From: Boesenbergia rotunda
Lineage: Eukaryota > Streptophyta > Magnoliopsida > Zingiberales > Zingiberaceae
DNA: 64,000 nt
Direction of reading: 5' to 3'
Assembly (NCBI GenBank): GCA_024364735.1
Contig: JAGFNQ010007726.1
Coordinates: forward strand, 37,548 to 101,547
Positions within the stretch are counted from its first letter, which is position 1, and every line of letters starts with the position of its first letter. The translations under genes were made by a program, and so were the position numbers. The notes under the pieces are model-generated. The model was not told where the DNA came from. It worked only from the letters and a program-made list of their open reading frames with translations, and made no database searches. This document shows, in pieces, positions 33,677-45,147 of this stretch.

Positions 33677-34261
33677 CACTACCAGAAAAGTGGTGCTTAG
33701 CGGCGAATTTTTAGCGGCGGTTTAGCAAACCGCCACTATATTATGTGTGTTTCCTGCGGTTTACATTAACCGTCGCAAATTAAATTATTTAGCCGCGGTT
33801 AATTTTTGAATCGCGGCGGTTTCATTTTTCCTTAACCGTTGCTAAGTGAAAAAAATGAAAAATTTGAATTAAGAGTTCAGATTTAAATCCCATCCCTTAA
33901 CCAAATGGACGGTCAGATCTTCTCATCTGTTAATCACATCCATGAATGGCTCAGATCCCACTACAAGAAAAAAGACCTATTGTGACATTTATTTTATGAC
34001 ACTTAATAGTTAATGTCATTATAAACTAATTATAATGACACTTATTAAAATAGATTAATTTTATAAATAAAATATGACACATTTTATAAATGTCTTTATA
34101 AATCTAAAAGTTTTCTTACAGATTATTTAATTTGTTTAATTAAACCTTTTTCAACTTAATTAACCACGTGGATACTACGCTAAACCTACTCCTTCTCCAA
34201 CTTAACCGCACGAACAACACCGCGAACCCTAATTAAATCACCTGCTCCTTCCTACGCGAAC

Positions 34262-34340
34262 CCTAAATCGCAGCGCCAATACTCCAAATCGCAGCGCCAA
34301 TACTCCAAATCGCAGCGCCAATACTCCAAATCGCAGCTCG
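34262..34340. repeat. 21-bp tandem repeat
   Basis: About 3.5 copies of a unit with GCAGCGCCAATACTCC, in a GC-richer stretch that looks like a captured 5' leader (AACCCTAA and CGCGAACC motifs around it). Confidence 0.85.
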
Positions 34341-34685
34341 CGAACCTTAACGCGTCGTCCCTCCTTTTCATCTCCACCCTCACGCGCGAACCCTAATCTT
34401 TCTTTCTCCCTCGCTCCCTGCTCGATCGCCCCTCCACCTACGCGACTGCCTCCAACCAACGCACCTCCACCAGCGTGCCCTCACAGACCAAGTGAAGCAA
34501 GAATACCAAGGTGCTTGGAATTCACGGAGCGGAGCGAACAGGTAGCCTGCCGAGAAGGCTTTTCTTTTTTCGGTATGCAGCTCCGGGTCAAGTCTGCCAT
34601 CGAACCCCCATGCCTCAAAGGGTAAAGAAAAGATGGGGAGCTGATGGATCTAAATGTTCCGCCGGTGGGGTTTTCGACTCCCCCG

Positions 34686-34889
34686 CTACCGGATCGCCCC
34701 ATAGGAGGCTGTTTCTACACATTCTTTGATCCATTTGAGGCAGTCTTTGCAAAAGCCCATCTGATTGAGGCAGTTGAAGTGGTAGCTATGATCCAATGTG
34801 TCATATGCTTTCCTCAGATCAACCTGAAGACACATTCTCTGAGGACCCCTGGCTCTATTGAACCCCCTGACTAGTTCATGAGACAGCAC
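34686..34889 (-). pseudogene. LINE reverse transcriptase fragment
   Basis: The minus frame reads SHELVRGFNR, then CLQVDLRKAYDTLDHS and MGFCKDCLKWIKECV. This is the fingers/palm start of non-LTR reverse transcriptases (the DLRKAYD block holds the first catalytic Asp). Only about 67 codons remain before the similarity ends in unrelated sequence near 34686. The YxDD box is absent. Confidence 0.75.
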
Positions 34890-35158
34890 TGGTTAAAAAG
34901 GAGCGGAGTCTAATATGGCGCCTGCAACTGGAACAGAATCAACCAAAGAGCTATAAGGACGGTGGAGCTCCTAAAGAAAGATGAATAACAGAAAGAACTC
35001 TACCCCACTGTCTACCCTGCTGAGGTAATTGAAATTTCCTCTTCCATCGTCTCATGATCTGATGCCCTAGGTTGCAACCAAATTTCTTCTTGATAAATTC
35101 TCAAAGGTCATTAAATTTCTGTTTGTAGATTTCCGGAAGTGTCAAATTCTGTTTGTAG

Positions 35159-35742
35159 ATTTCCTGAAGCAAGCGAGGATCGCGGGAGAGCTATTTGGGA
35201 TGTTGATAACAGTTCTATTCTTTCAAGAAGCTATTAAGGTTTTCTTATTCTCTGTATATGTTGCAACCTATTTATCCTTGTGCATGGAATTATAAAAACT
35301 CTATTTCTAAACAAGCGAGGATCGCAGGGAATTATAAGTGAGTTCCAACCACCTAAAGGAGAAGACTAAAAGCTACCAGCCTACGCCAGTTCCAGTGGTT
35401 ATGTATAAATGGATTGCTAGGCATCATATTCACGTTTGGACTTGTTTTTATTGCATTAAGAAGCCGAAGTGCAAGGTCATGGAGTTATGGCACAGACATG
35501 TCTAACATTTTCGTTTGTTTATGGAAGAAAATATTATGCAACATCTAACAGTGATGCTACTGTGAGAGAATACAGGGTGGTTTAGAAGTTTCATTGCTGA
35601 CTATGGGGTTCCTTTTATGGTATTGCTATGGACAACAATGTCATATGCTGTCCCAAAGGAGGTTGAAACTGGACTTTCCAGGAGGCTCTTTACCCCTCTA
35701 CCGTGGGATCCTAAATCCTTGTCCCATTGGACCGTTGCTAAG
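35159..35742 (+). pseudogene. Captured boron transporter (BOR1-like) fragment, first exons
   Basis: Three exon-like blocks are in order. 35159-35238 reads QARIAGELFGMLITVLFFQE before a GT. About 35330-35502 reads NGLLGIIFTFGLVFIALRSR and ARSWSYGT. 35576-35742, after TACAG, reads WFRSFIADYGVPFMVLLWTT, then RRLFTPLPWDPKSLSHWTV and ends AAG/GT. These are transmembrane and loop signatures of plant BOR borate exporters (SLC4-like, plasma membrane). A stop (TAA, near 35370) and a partly duplicated exon start near 35310 break it. The 5' half of the gene is absent. Confidence 0.82.
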
Positions 35743-35785
35743 GTGCTACAAATTTAATCATTTTTATTAATTGGCTAGCTGAGTT

Positions 35786-38700
35786 TGTAACGACCCACCT
35801 TTTGGTACTAGGCTTTAAGTTACTACTACTTGACTTCCCTTAACTTGCTCTAATTTTTTTTTCTTCCTTCTCTTTTTTTTTTCAAAAAAAAAAAACAAAA
35901 CAACTTTCATTTTATTTGCTTTGCAAAGATTTGACCCCTAGACCTCTTAATTGTAACACTAAAGCACTAACCAGCTACTCTATACCACTTCTTTTCAATG
36001 GTACCAGTCGACTGCTATATAGCCAGTCGACTGGTATCGGCCACAGCAAGTTTTTGGGCGCGGCACCAGTCGACTGGCCTCGTGGCAGTCACCTGGTGCG
36101 TCGAACAGAAGCTACTGTTCGATAGGGCAGTCGACTGAACCAGTCGACTGGCACGCCTGAAAACCTGCATTTCAGACCTGAAAACCATCTCCAATGATCC
36201 ACAAAACATATACTTTCAAGCCATACAAAGACATAACTCCATTTCTATACTCTATACTGTTGGTGCAGTATGCACCCAAGTCAAACCTGTGTTTTGATAT
36301 TGGCAAAAAGGTTTAAAAGTTAAGGGTTAATGGTTGTCTAACAAGTTTCTTGAGTATACAGGAAAAGCCCTAGTGAAGGAATGCTAGGCACTGGCGAAGG
36401 ACTGCCAGACAGGACAAGCCCTAGCGAAGGAATGCTAGGCACTGGCGAAGGACTGCCAGAAGAAAAAACCTAGCGAAGGGCTGCTAGGCACCAAGCGAAG
36501 GGAAGCTTGGTAACTCAAGACCTGGCGAAGGACTGCTGGGCAAAAGTCCAACTGGAGGATCCGGTTGGCACCAGGTAAAACTCTCCCGAGAGGAGTAGGT
36601 GAGGACGCGTTCCCCTCGAGGGAACATTAGGCGTCGGTTCGACCTAGGGCTCCATTTTGGAGATCCAAAGTCAGAACCAAGACAGCTAAGGCTGTTTTAA
36701 CTAACTTATTATTTGCTGTTTTGGACTAACCCTGGATGCAGGACCGAAGGACTGTGTTTCTGCAGCTCAGAAAGCCTCAAAGGAGTGAGGCCGTAGCTGA
36801 GTAGGGCGCCCCGGATGTGTCGGGCGCCCCAGAGTCAACCCAAAGTCAGCAGAGAGGTAAACGCCCCGACAACAGCGCAATTGGGGGCGCCCCGTGCGTG
36901 TCGGGCGCCCCGCATGTCGGGCGCCCCGCGTGTCTCGGGCGCCCACTGTGCCACGCCACTGAAGGCAGCTGCAGCTCACCCTCGCGAAGCCTCGGTGATA
37001 AAGTTTGACCGGTCAATCGGGCGCCCCGTGCGCGTCGGGCGCCCCAGTCAAATACAATCCCGAAGATAACGAGATCAGCTTTGACTAGAGCATCGCCAGA
37101 TCTGCAGCCACGTGGGGGGCGCCCCGAGCATGTCGGGCGCCCCCTGCCCTATATAAAGAGGGCCTCGACCCTCTTCAAAGTATCATCAATTCTTCAGACT
37201 CTTCCACGCTCTTCTGCTCTCGTACATTGCTCCAGATACTGCCCAACTCGAGCCGACGACGTCCCGCTGCCCCGAAATCTTCGATCTACTCCGGACGTCG
37301 GTAAAAGAAGAGCATACTTCTTATTGTATAAGTTTACTGCACTTATTCTGTATTCAATAATTGTAAACTGGTTTACGAACTTATAGAATTGCCCGCAGAA
37401 AACGGTCAACGACCGTGGGCCTTGGAGTAGGAGTCGACCCAGGCTCCGAACCAAGTAAAAATCTTGGTGTTCGTATTGTCTGATTTTAATTATTCCGCTA
37501 CGCAATTGCTCTTTACGAAATCCGAACGAATTGCGACATTCACCCCCCCTCTCTCGCATTTCTCGATCCAACATATACTAGTTCTATAAACATTTTAGCA
37601 ACTCAAAACGAATCCATTAACTTGAAATTAGGATCTTTGTGAGATTTAACAAAACTATCAAAATATAAGCAAAACACTCTAGAGTTTGTACCAAACTTAA
37701 CCTCTATGTGTAGTTTAAACAAGGTCATTCATTCTACCACTTCAAAACACCAACACACATGTTCTACAAGACTTAGCCCAAGGATCTCTTCCACGGTTCC
37801 GGCACCACTGAACATCAAAGCAAGTCCCTTCGCCTCCTTAACTTATGCTTTTTCTTTACCCTTATCTGCAATAGAAGGAAAATGCAACTAATAAGCAAAT
37901 TGCTTAGTAAGTAAATTCTAACTCACAAATCCAAACGATAAGGGATAAACATGCTATTTTCAAAGAATGCTTACTTCCAAAATACATGCACATGGGAAAA
38001 CTTACATATACTTATCATGCTCAATCATGATGAAAACATTACTTGCATAAAACATTTGCAAACTTAACATGCTCATACATTAAAAACACTAACCTCTTTA
38101 CTCTTACCCTTTATCATGCTTGCAAAGTATCAATGTGAACTTATTGAAATAAAGACATGTACTCAAAGCTAAAACACTTGTAAATACTTATATACTTGAA
38201 AATAATATTCAACTTTCTTTAGGCCTTGACATTGTACCATGGTATCAATGTACCAATTGCGCGCTTCTCTAATAAGTTGTGGGGTAGCTAGCCACCACAC
38301 CCTATTAGAGCTTCTTTCTATCTTTCGGTGGGCCTTCCATTTGCCCGGTACATGTCACTTTCTGAAAATAAAATATTTTCTCACTTACAGTACTTATACT
38401 TATCAACTATCTTACTTTTGCATAAACTTGGCACTTAAAACCCTTTACCATTCTTACTTGGGACTTTCATCGAGCACCTTGTGTGCCCTTAATCCCAACC
38501 TCATTTTTGGGACTCTTCACAAATTAAATCTTATCATGCTTAGCTTACATACACCAAATCTAAACCAATTAAATTTCTATCATGAAAAACATGCATATTT
38601 AAGAACTTAAAACACACGCTAACCATAATCTTAACGCATGCATCATAAAATATGGTTCTACAACAAGATCTTACATACGAAAACTACTCCTATTGCAGGT

Positions 38701-39201
38701 GAGTGATCTACTTACCCTTATCTTGAAGAAAACTCACTAAATCGAGGTATAAACCTAGCGTAGAACTCCTCTCTTCTTCCTTGTGAGAAACCTCCACTCT
38801 TTGGCCCTAGGGAGAAACCCTAGATTCTCTCTACTAAAGGGGAAGGAGAAGAAGAAGAAGAATTCCTTGGCTTCCCCTGTTTTCGCAGCCCCTCCCTCGC
38901 CCTCTTCTCGCACGCAGCCGCCAACAATCCCTAATCTCCCTTACATGACTTAAGCGGGGTTAATATATCTCTTAATGAAAAGGCCTAACTACCCTATAAC
39001 ATTATTTCTCTCCACCTTTTTTTGTGCTTGATACCCTAGCCCAGCCGGTCACTTGGATGCCCTTAAGGCTTTGCTTCCCTTGTGGTTGCGGGATCAAATC
39101 CCACCTGACCCCTTATTTTTTTCTTTTTATTTTTAATCCGAAAAAATGCCATAAAATTCCGAAAAATCCCTAATAATACCAAAAAATTATTGGGTGTTAC
39201 A
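35786..39201 (-). mobile_element. Solo LTR U inside the captured transporter intron
   Basis: Ends TGTAACGACCCACC and GGGTGTTACA, duplication GAGTT at 35781-35785 and 39202-39206. Without the nested 1.3-kb LTR it is about 2.1 kb and is the reverse copy of 49131-51223. The terminal style (TGTAAC..GTTACA) and size suit a gypsy LTR (Tekay/Del-like by memory). Strand is given relative to the copy at 49131. It carries pairs of AGTCGACT palindromes (36006/36025, 36068/36087). Confidence 0.85.
36258..37573 (+). mobile_element. Solo LTR of the T family nested in U
   Basis: 1316 bp, TGTTGGTGCAG to GATCCAACA, duplication TATAC at 36253-36257 and 37574-37578. It has the hairpin array (36366-36575), GGGCGCCC palindromes (36804 to 37135) and a TATA box (37150-37157) in the same order as the LTRs of element T. 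Confidence 0.92.
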
Positions 39202-39410
39202 GAGTTTAGATAGTTGGGGCTAATGCAGTTTGATGATGCATGATTTCATTATTGGAAAACATTGATTAGTTCTTTTGTCATGTTCTGTTGATTTATTTTC
39301 TTATAACTTCATGAGAAAAGCTCATTATAACTTCTAAATTACATCCTTGTGACTTAATTTAGTATCTCAACTTATTTCCTTTCTGATTGGTTTGTTGAAT
39401 AATTTTGCAG

Positions 39411-39594
39411 GACTTGTTTTCTGTTCCCCCATTGTATATATTTGTTGCTATCATACCTGCTATTATGGTTGCCGGATTCTACTTCTTTGACCATAGTGTA
39501 GCTTCACAGTTGGCACAACCGAAGGAGTTTAATTTGAAAAGGTCTTCTGCTTATCATTATGACATTTTGGTCCTAGGTTTCATGGTATTAGCAA
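39411..39594 (+). pseudogene. Captured boron transporter fragment, later exon
   Basis: After an acceptor TTTTGCAG the frame reads PPLYIFVAIIPAIMVAGFYF, then FDHSVASQLAQPKEFNLK and AYHYDILVLGFM before GTATTA. It is the direct continuation of the exon ending at 35742; the U insertion lies in the intron between. The HSVASQ/FNLK block is strongly conserved in BOR proteins. Later exons are missing. Confidence 0.88.
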
Positions 39595-40579
39595 TCAAAA
39601 TAAATTCTATTTCATGAATTAAGAGAAATTTTAGTTATCATATTAATTTGAAAAGGTCTTCCGCTTTAGATGCAATCAGTTAGATGGTATTGATTTATTT
39701 AGTTTCTTCCTCAGTGGATTAATCTGCCATAAAATGCTTGTTCACAGTTTTGGTTCACAAAAATACAGAGCATTCAAGATGTATATTAAGGAGACAGTAC
39801 AGACCAATTGATTTTTCTTTGCATATATTGGAGTTCACTCAGACTCCAAACTCCTAAAGCTCCTAAAATGATGGAGTGATTTGATTGGCATCATCTCTCT
39901 ATACTCTGTAGGCACATATTGTTGTGAGTCATCTTCCTTGTACTCGATTCTGGGCTCTTCCCATCTATATGGTAGACATGATATTTGTTGATATTTGATT
40001 CAGTAACAACTATGCTGAAGCCAGGCTTTCTGCTGTATCCGAGCTTTGTGCAGTAAGTGTAAATGGTGTTCTAGGTTGAAATATTCGGTGCCATCTCTGG
40101 AGCATCCTAATCTGAATGGCTTAGTACATATCATATGGGATCCATTAAGCACAGGCTTGCTTTATGAGATCAGCATTATAATTCTGAAAGTTCTTTTTTT
40201 AAGAGCTACTTTTATCAGGACAAGGGTTATTTGGTGTTTCAACCAATTTCAGTGTCCTTTTGTTTTGGCTTAGTGATGAAAGATGATGTGTTTGTGTTCG
40301 GGGAAATTCCACTATACCTCAATTTCTCTAAAGCGTGACAACGGCCAAACAAGGATCTTGTAGAGCAGATATATGAAAGTTGGTGGAAGAGTTAGTCAAT
40401 GCATTGACAGTTACTTGTTGATTATCATTTTGTTTTGAATAGTAATTTAAACATGCAATTGCTTTTAAGAGAGAATGGTAAGTTATTTCATCATTGCTAT
40501 ATTCCATTGACTAAAAAATAGTCCGTGTTGAACTTTTAAGTTTGTAATATCTCTTTTTAACATTTAATTACTTATGCAG

Positions 40580-40960
40580 GACTAAGGCTACAGGAATTCA
40601 GAGAAAAGTTGCCGATGTGAGCTCTATTCGTAAGGTAACTTTTTATGAACACAAATAGTTAATATAAATGTTATATGTTAATATAAATCCTTCCAGTTTA
40701 GTTTTTTATGCTTCTAATTTGTTTCCATACAACCGATCAGTTTCCATACCTCTCCCACGAACCAGTTTTTATGCATTATCATTTCCTTGCTGATTAATTT
40801 TGAAGAGATATAACTTGGTTTTCATTATTCATTCAGCTCAAATTTTTACTGATGTGGTTGGAAGCCAATACTATGCTACTCCTCAAGTACTTTGCAAGCA
40901 TTACAGACTAGAAGCTGAAGTTTGAACTGCTGCTGCTATGTTATATATTTTTGTTGAGTG
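40580..40960 (+). pseudogene. Captured calcium-dependent protein kinase (CDPK-like) fragment
   Basis: 40838-40960 translates to FTDVVGSQYYATPQVLCKHY, then RLEAEV, a stop, and LYIFVEW. This is a decayed copy of the kinase activation segment and APE region (family form: GSPYYVAPEVL). A short exon-like block at 40580-40634 between AG and GT reads TKATGIQRKVADV and may be the start of the N-lobe region (KATG). The kinase is beyond repair by any single change and has no EF hands here. Confidence 0.55.
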
Positions 40961-41169
40961 GTGTACCCCCATTTTGGTTTAGATTTCACTTCAAACATTT
41001 TTTGTTGTTAGTACTTTGTTGTTTGAGCATTTACTTTTGTAGACATTCATTTGAATGTATTTAACTACTAGCTATGAAAATTTTCCTTTAAGATTACACA
41101 AGTGTTTAACTTGTTTGTCCTACAAATAAAATATTGAAAAGAAAAACCAAATAAATATTTTCGGTTGAA

Positions 41170-41665
41170 TTTGCCATTTGTGGCGGTTTCAAAATCGCCA
41201 GTAATTATTTACGGTGATGTTGCAGCAGTTTCAAAACAGTCGGTAATTTGATTTGTAGCGGTTTCAAAACCGCCGATAAATCATTTACTGGCGGCTTTGA
41301 ACCTTTTCTAGTGGTTTTTCTGTGGCGGTTCAAACTGCCACTAAATCAGGTAATTTGGAAATAACCATTAATTTTGCGGCGGTTTTAATATTACAAAAAC
41401 TGCCACAAAAAATTCATCAACCTAAATCGAGTGATAGTTTTATCGGCGGTTAAAACTGCCGCTATGGAACCGCCACAAAATAACCGCCAAGAGAACCGTC
41501 GAGAAACGTATTATGGCGGCGGTTATTCCAGCGGTTCAATCAAACCGCCGCTAAATTGTTTAAGGACGCCGTTATCGACGGCGGTTTTGTAAACCGCCGG
41601 TAAAATATTTACCGTCGTTTCCAAACCGCCGTAAATCTCAACAAAAACCGCCGTAAAATACATTT
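41170..41665. repeat. Right subterminal repeats of the CACTA element
   Basis: At least ten GGCGGTTT / AAACCGCC motifs in both orientations within 500 bp, e.g. near 41183, 41258, 41325, 41377 and 41590. The left counterpart is 33690-33850. Confidence 0.8.
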
Positions 41666-41680
41666 TTTTTGGTAGTGAAA

Positions 41681-41816
41681 GTTAGAAAATCATATGCATA
41701 AATAGTTTATAGATGTATATTAGTTAAATCCTATCTTTCCAAGACCAAGATCTAGCCAAGGTCTCATCTTAGAGCTCTAAAATAGTTTTAAGTTGGACCA
41801 CGCCTAAAGTCCCTAC
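41681..41816 (-). repeat. 5' LTR of element P, second piece
   Basis: Directly continues the LTR alignment broken at 33676 and ends at CCCTAC before a CACTA-starting insert. Confidence 0.75.
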
Positions 41817-41874
41817 CACTAAAAAATGGTGTTTTGGAATTGGTTTTTTTTAATATTTAGGAGTAGGTTCTGAC

Positions 41875-44326
41875 TGTTAGTGATATGAGAGAAGTGTCCT
41901 AAGGCAATCGCTTTATGATTGTAAACATTTATTTCAATAAATGATAATTCACTATTTGAGTATACATGTTTGTGTATTTGATTGGGATCTTAAACTCATC
42001 TACTGAATGTCCGCCATACAGTTCACAGCATAAGAGAATTTGTGATGGGATCACAACTAGTGATTATCTCTAAATGTGCAAATGTGAAGTGTTGGAAATA
42101 TCCCTAGTCGATGAATTGATAAATACGGACATTATCAGTTCTGTTGAGACTAGCATGGGTTATTCTCTATTCAGCTGATTCTCACTGGCTGGTGACATTG
42201 GGATGTCCGGAGATAAACATGGATGCTAGTTAAGGGAACTAGTTCATTGGAGTGACTAGCTGTAAGACTTCATATGGGAATCTACATGTAGATATGTCAA
42301 TGAAGATCTTACTGCGGCTTAAGTGTGATGTTCCTTTGACTTGCGGTGTTCAAGTCATCTTGGTCATAGAGACTTATACTTTGACATCTTAAGCAAGCAT
42401 CTCCAAGGAGGTGTGGACCCAGGATGATCGGGTATAAGCCGAAGTGCCCGAAGATGTTTGAACAGCCTACAAAGGATTCACCACTCCTTGCGAGGAGATG
42501 TATACCCAGGCCTATCGTCGGATTGTTACTCAAAGCCTCTGGCCAGAGCATATCATGTTTAGAGTGAGAGTCTCTAAAATACATGAGAGTAATTAGAAAT
42601 CCAAAGGACGAGTAAGACATTACTTGGGCTAGGTGTGACGTAGTCAGCCTAGTGGGGACTGACACCATTGACCGTGTCCTGAACCAAGTGGGTATAAGGT
42701 GGTGAAGGGAATGGGGCACGATTCATTAGAGCTGCTGAAGGGTTTCAGAATAATTTCTTCTGAGGTCAAACCGTTGATCTTTCGATTAATTGGGGATCAT
42801 GATGTACTACTAGGTGCCACTCATGATCGTTCTATAATTAGTTAATTATAGACGGCCAACATAAATCGAAAGCCTATTTAGTCACACGCACTACGAGTAA
42901 TCCGAGGGATTTAAAACGAGTTGAAAATTGGATTTTCCGATCAAGAGAAATAAGTCGAATCTGAGTTAGTCAGAGGCGCAATGGAAGCTAAAAATGGCTA
43001 AGTCTTTTGAAGGCTTTTCGGGCAAATTAAATGAGTTTGATTCGCGGCGGTTCGGGTTGGTTTGGCCGGCCAAAGAGGGTGCCAAAACCCCCTTTGGTGG
43101 CCGGCCACAATAAGAGGAGAAAACCAATTAATTTTGGTTTAATTAATAAGATAAATCCAGCGCGATTTATTTTATAAATTATGGATAAATAAATTTGTAT
43201 AAAGAAATTTATATAAATAAATTTATAGAAATTTATTCTTTTATGGAAGATTAAAATAATCCATGAATTGGTTTATTTTAATTTTATAAAATCAATTATG
43301 AATTGATTTTTCCATAATAAGAAAGTTTATAAATTTCTTATAAAATTTATTCTATAATTTAAAGAGAAGAAGAATTTGTTTTATTATAAATTAGTTATAA
43401 TAAAACTTGGTTTAAACGGAATAATTCATAAGAATTTATAGGATAAATTTCTTATGATAATTAATTAGTTTTATTATAAAGTTAGTTATAATAAAATTCA
43501 TAAGAGAATTTATAGGATAAATTTTCTTATGATAATTAATTTGTTTTATTATAAATTAGTTATAATAAGACTAGGCTTAAACGGAATAAGCAATAAGAAA
43601 ATTTATAAGATAAATTTCTTATAACTAATTCCGTTAATTCGGTTTAGAGGGAGACTTAGCAAAGAAGTTGCTACTATATAAAGGAACCAAAGGCTAGCCC
43701 TTAATTCCAATCAAGAGATTAATTACTCTCTCCCTCTCTCTTATTCTCTTCTCCCTTTCCTTTCCCTTAGGGCCGGCGCCCTTCTTGGAGAATTAGGGCC
43801 GACTCCCACCTTCCTTGCTAGGGCCGGCGCACCCCATCAACACCAAGCAAGGTTGCCGTGAGCTTCAAGAAGAAGGAGAAACGAAACAAGAAGAAGAAGA
43901 AGCGGATAGCGACTCCTCTCTTCCCGGAATTCGATTCCGTTTTCTTGGTGGTTAGTTTCCCTTTCCTCTCTTGATCTTTCTTGTTGTGCCTATAGAGAAT
44001 CTAGTAGTTCTCGTCGGCACAAAACTCGTGACTTTGCGAAGTCATCCCGAAGAGAACTCGGCGTGGACGCGAATAGAGGCGGAGCTTCCAAGGGACGCTA
44101 CGGTTGGATCTCGTCCCTTACTTCGAGTTACGAGAGGTATAATGTAAATTAGTTTACTTTTCCACAAAGTTTTATTTTATGATTATGTCAACACACTATA
44201 AGGTTGCATGCTAGATACGAAGTTAAAATAATTTAGGAAATTATTTTATGCAAATTCTTCCGCTGCACGTAAAAATTTAAAATTTTACGAACTCGTATCC
44301 TTGTCAACATGCACCCGGTCCCAACA
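41875..44326 (+). mobile_element. Complete Z-family solo LTR
   Basis: 2452 bp, TGTTAGTGATATGAG to GGTCCCAACA, with exact duplication CTGAC (41870-41874, 44327-44331). It is the only full-length Z LTR in plus orientation and defines both ends for the family. A TATA box (CTATATAAAGG) lies at about 43674. Confidence 0.93.
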
Positions 44327-44408
44327 CTGACTGCTTCAAAGAAATTAGAATCAATTTTATTTATGGCCCTATTTCTACCGCTCCTAGAGTCTACTATAGC
44401 GTAATACC

Positions 44409-44656
44409 GCCACCGGGGCTATGGTGTAGTGGTAGGGTGACTAGTCACTATCCCAGGCATCTGCGGTACGATCCCCAGTTACGACGCATTTGCAGGAATT
44501 TTTCCTCCAAATGGGGCGCGAACCCTGGGACGCTGGGCTTCTAGATCGCCCACTGCGAGCACTTCCCGATTTACCCTGGCAGCCAGTGGAAAACTTCCGT
44601 ATGGCCGGGCCGGTCGCTCGAGGTTGATTGAAAAAATCTCGTTAATCATTTTTTTT
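44409..44656 (+). mobile_element. tRNA-derived SINE
   Basis: 248 bp flanked by a 16-bp direct repeat ACTATAGYGTAATACC (44393-44408 and 44657-44672), the mark of LINE-machinery retroposition. It has a perfect pol III A box (TGGTGTAGTGG, 44422-44432), a B box with one mismatch (GGTACGATCC, 44465-44474) and a T-rich 3' end. Confidence 0.85.
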
Positions 44657-44805
44657 ACTATAGTGTAATACCCACCTGTGGTGAAATAATAAAAACCGAC
44701 CCAAATGATTATTTTTGAAGTAGTTTAGAATCACTTCTAGTGTAAGTACATGGAGCGTTTTATTAACCACTCATGTTGTCTTATTCTATAAGAAGTGTTG
44801 TCCTC

Positions 44806-45147
44806 ACAGGACTTCATTCATCTAGTGACTTAGCTCACTTATCTTGAGCAGATTTACGTAGCACCTTAATCCACCAGGTCTTTCAGCCAACTGTCAGGCC
44901 CCGCGGACGCAGCTAGACTTCATGCAAAGTCTCCACTAACTTAGGCTTTAGTCAGTTGTCAAGCCTCGCGGATCCAACTAGACTTCCTTCTAGGACTCAA
45001 CCACCCTGGACTTCAGCCCAATGTTAGGTTTTAAGCCTTTCAATCCTGCCCACTTGGTAACAAGGTTAGAAAATAACACACCTAACTTTAACGTTTTTGT
45101 CATACATCAAAATCTGAGTTTGACCGTTAGTACAAATTGCACCAACA
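44806..45147 (-). repeat. 5' LTR of element P, last piece
   Basis: Matches the right third of the 3' LTR and ends GCACCAACA. Reverse transcriptase coding sequence of element W starts at the next base. Confidence 0.75.

Larger units (their letters stand above)
33677..41677. mobile_element. CACTA (En/Spm) DNA transposon carrying gene fragments
   Basis: Ends CACTACCAGAAAAGTGG and TTTTTTTTGGTAGTG are CACTA termini. The 3-bp duplication AAA flanks both, and outside it the P LTR rejoins exactly. The subterminal regions (33690-33850 and 41170-41665) are dense in GCGGCGGTTT and AAACCGCC motifs in both orientations, as expected for transposase binding. No transposase ORF is visible. The interior carries broken pieces of a boron transporter, a calcium-dependent kinase and a LINE, which makes it a gene-capturing, non-autonomous element. 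A second CACTACAAGAAAAAAG start lies at 33960 and may mark a further nested relative. Confidence 0.88.
41817..44805. mobile_element. Insert of unresolved class in the P LTR (starts CACTA)
   Basis: The P LTR alignment stops at 41816 and resumes near 44806. The insert begins CACTAAAAAATGGTGTTTTGG and holds a Z solo LTR and a SINE. A CTAGTG near 44740 might be its right terminus, but no target duplication fits and about 60 further bases stay unexplained. Confidence 0.4.
27287..45147 (-). mobile_element. Copia element P (minus strand), heavily interrupted
   Basis: The 3' LTR (27287-28107, truncated on its left) and its PPT precede AT-rich internal DNA with gag remnants (32107-32690). A 5' LTR follows in three pieces: 32888-33676, 41681-41816 and about 44806-45147. 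The pieces are colinear with the 3' LTR, which proves the intervening 8-kb CACTA and 3-kb insert are later. At 45147 P ends in CACCAACA and the reverse transcriptase frame of element W resumes at once, so P is itself nested in W. No P pol was found. Confidence 0.75.

Noticed and set aside
34481..34702. Continuation of the LINE reverse transcriptase past 34686
   Set aside because: The translation has no RT motifs after the 67-codon fragment. The similarity ends sharply.
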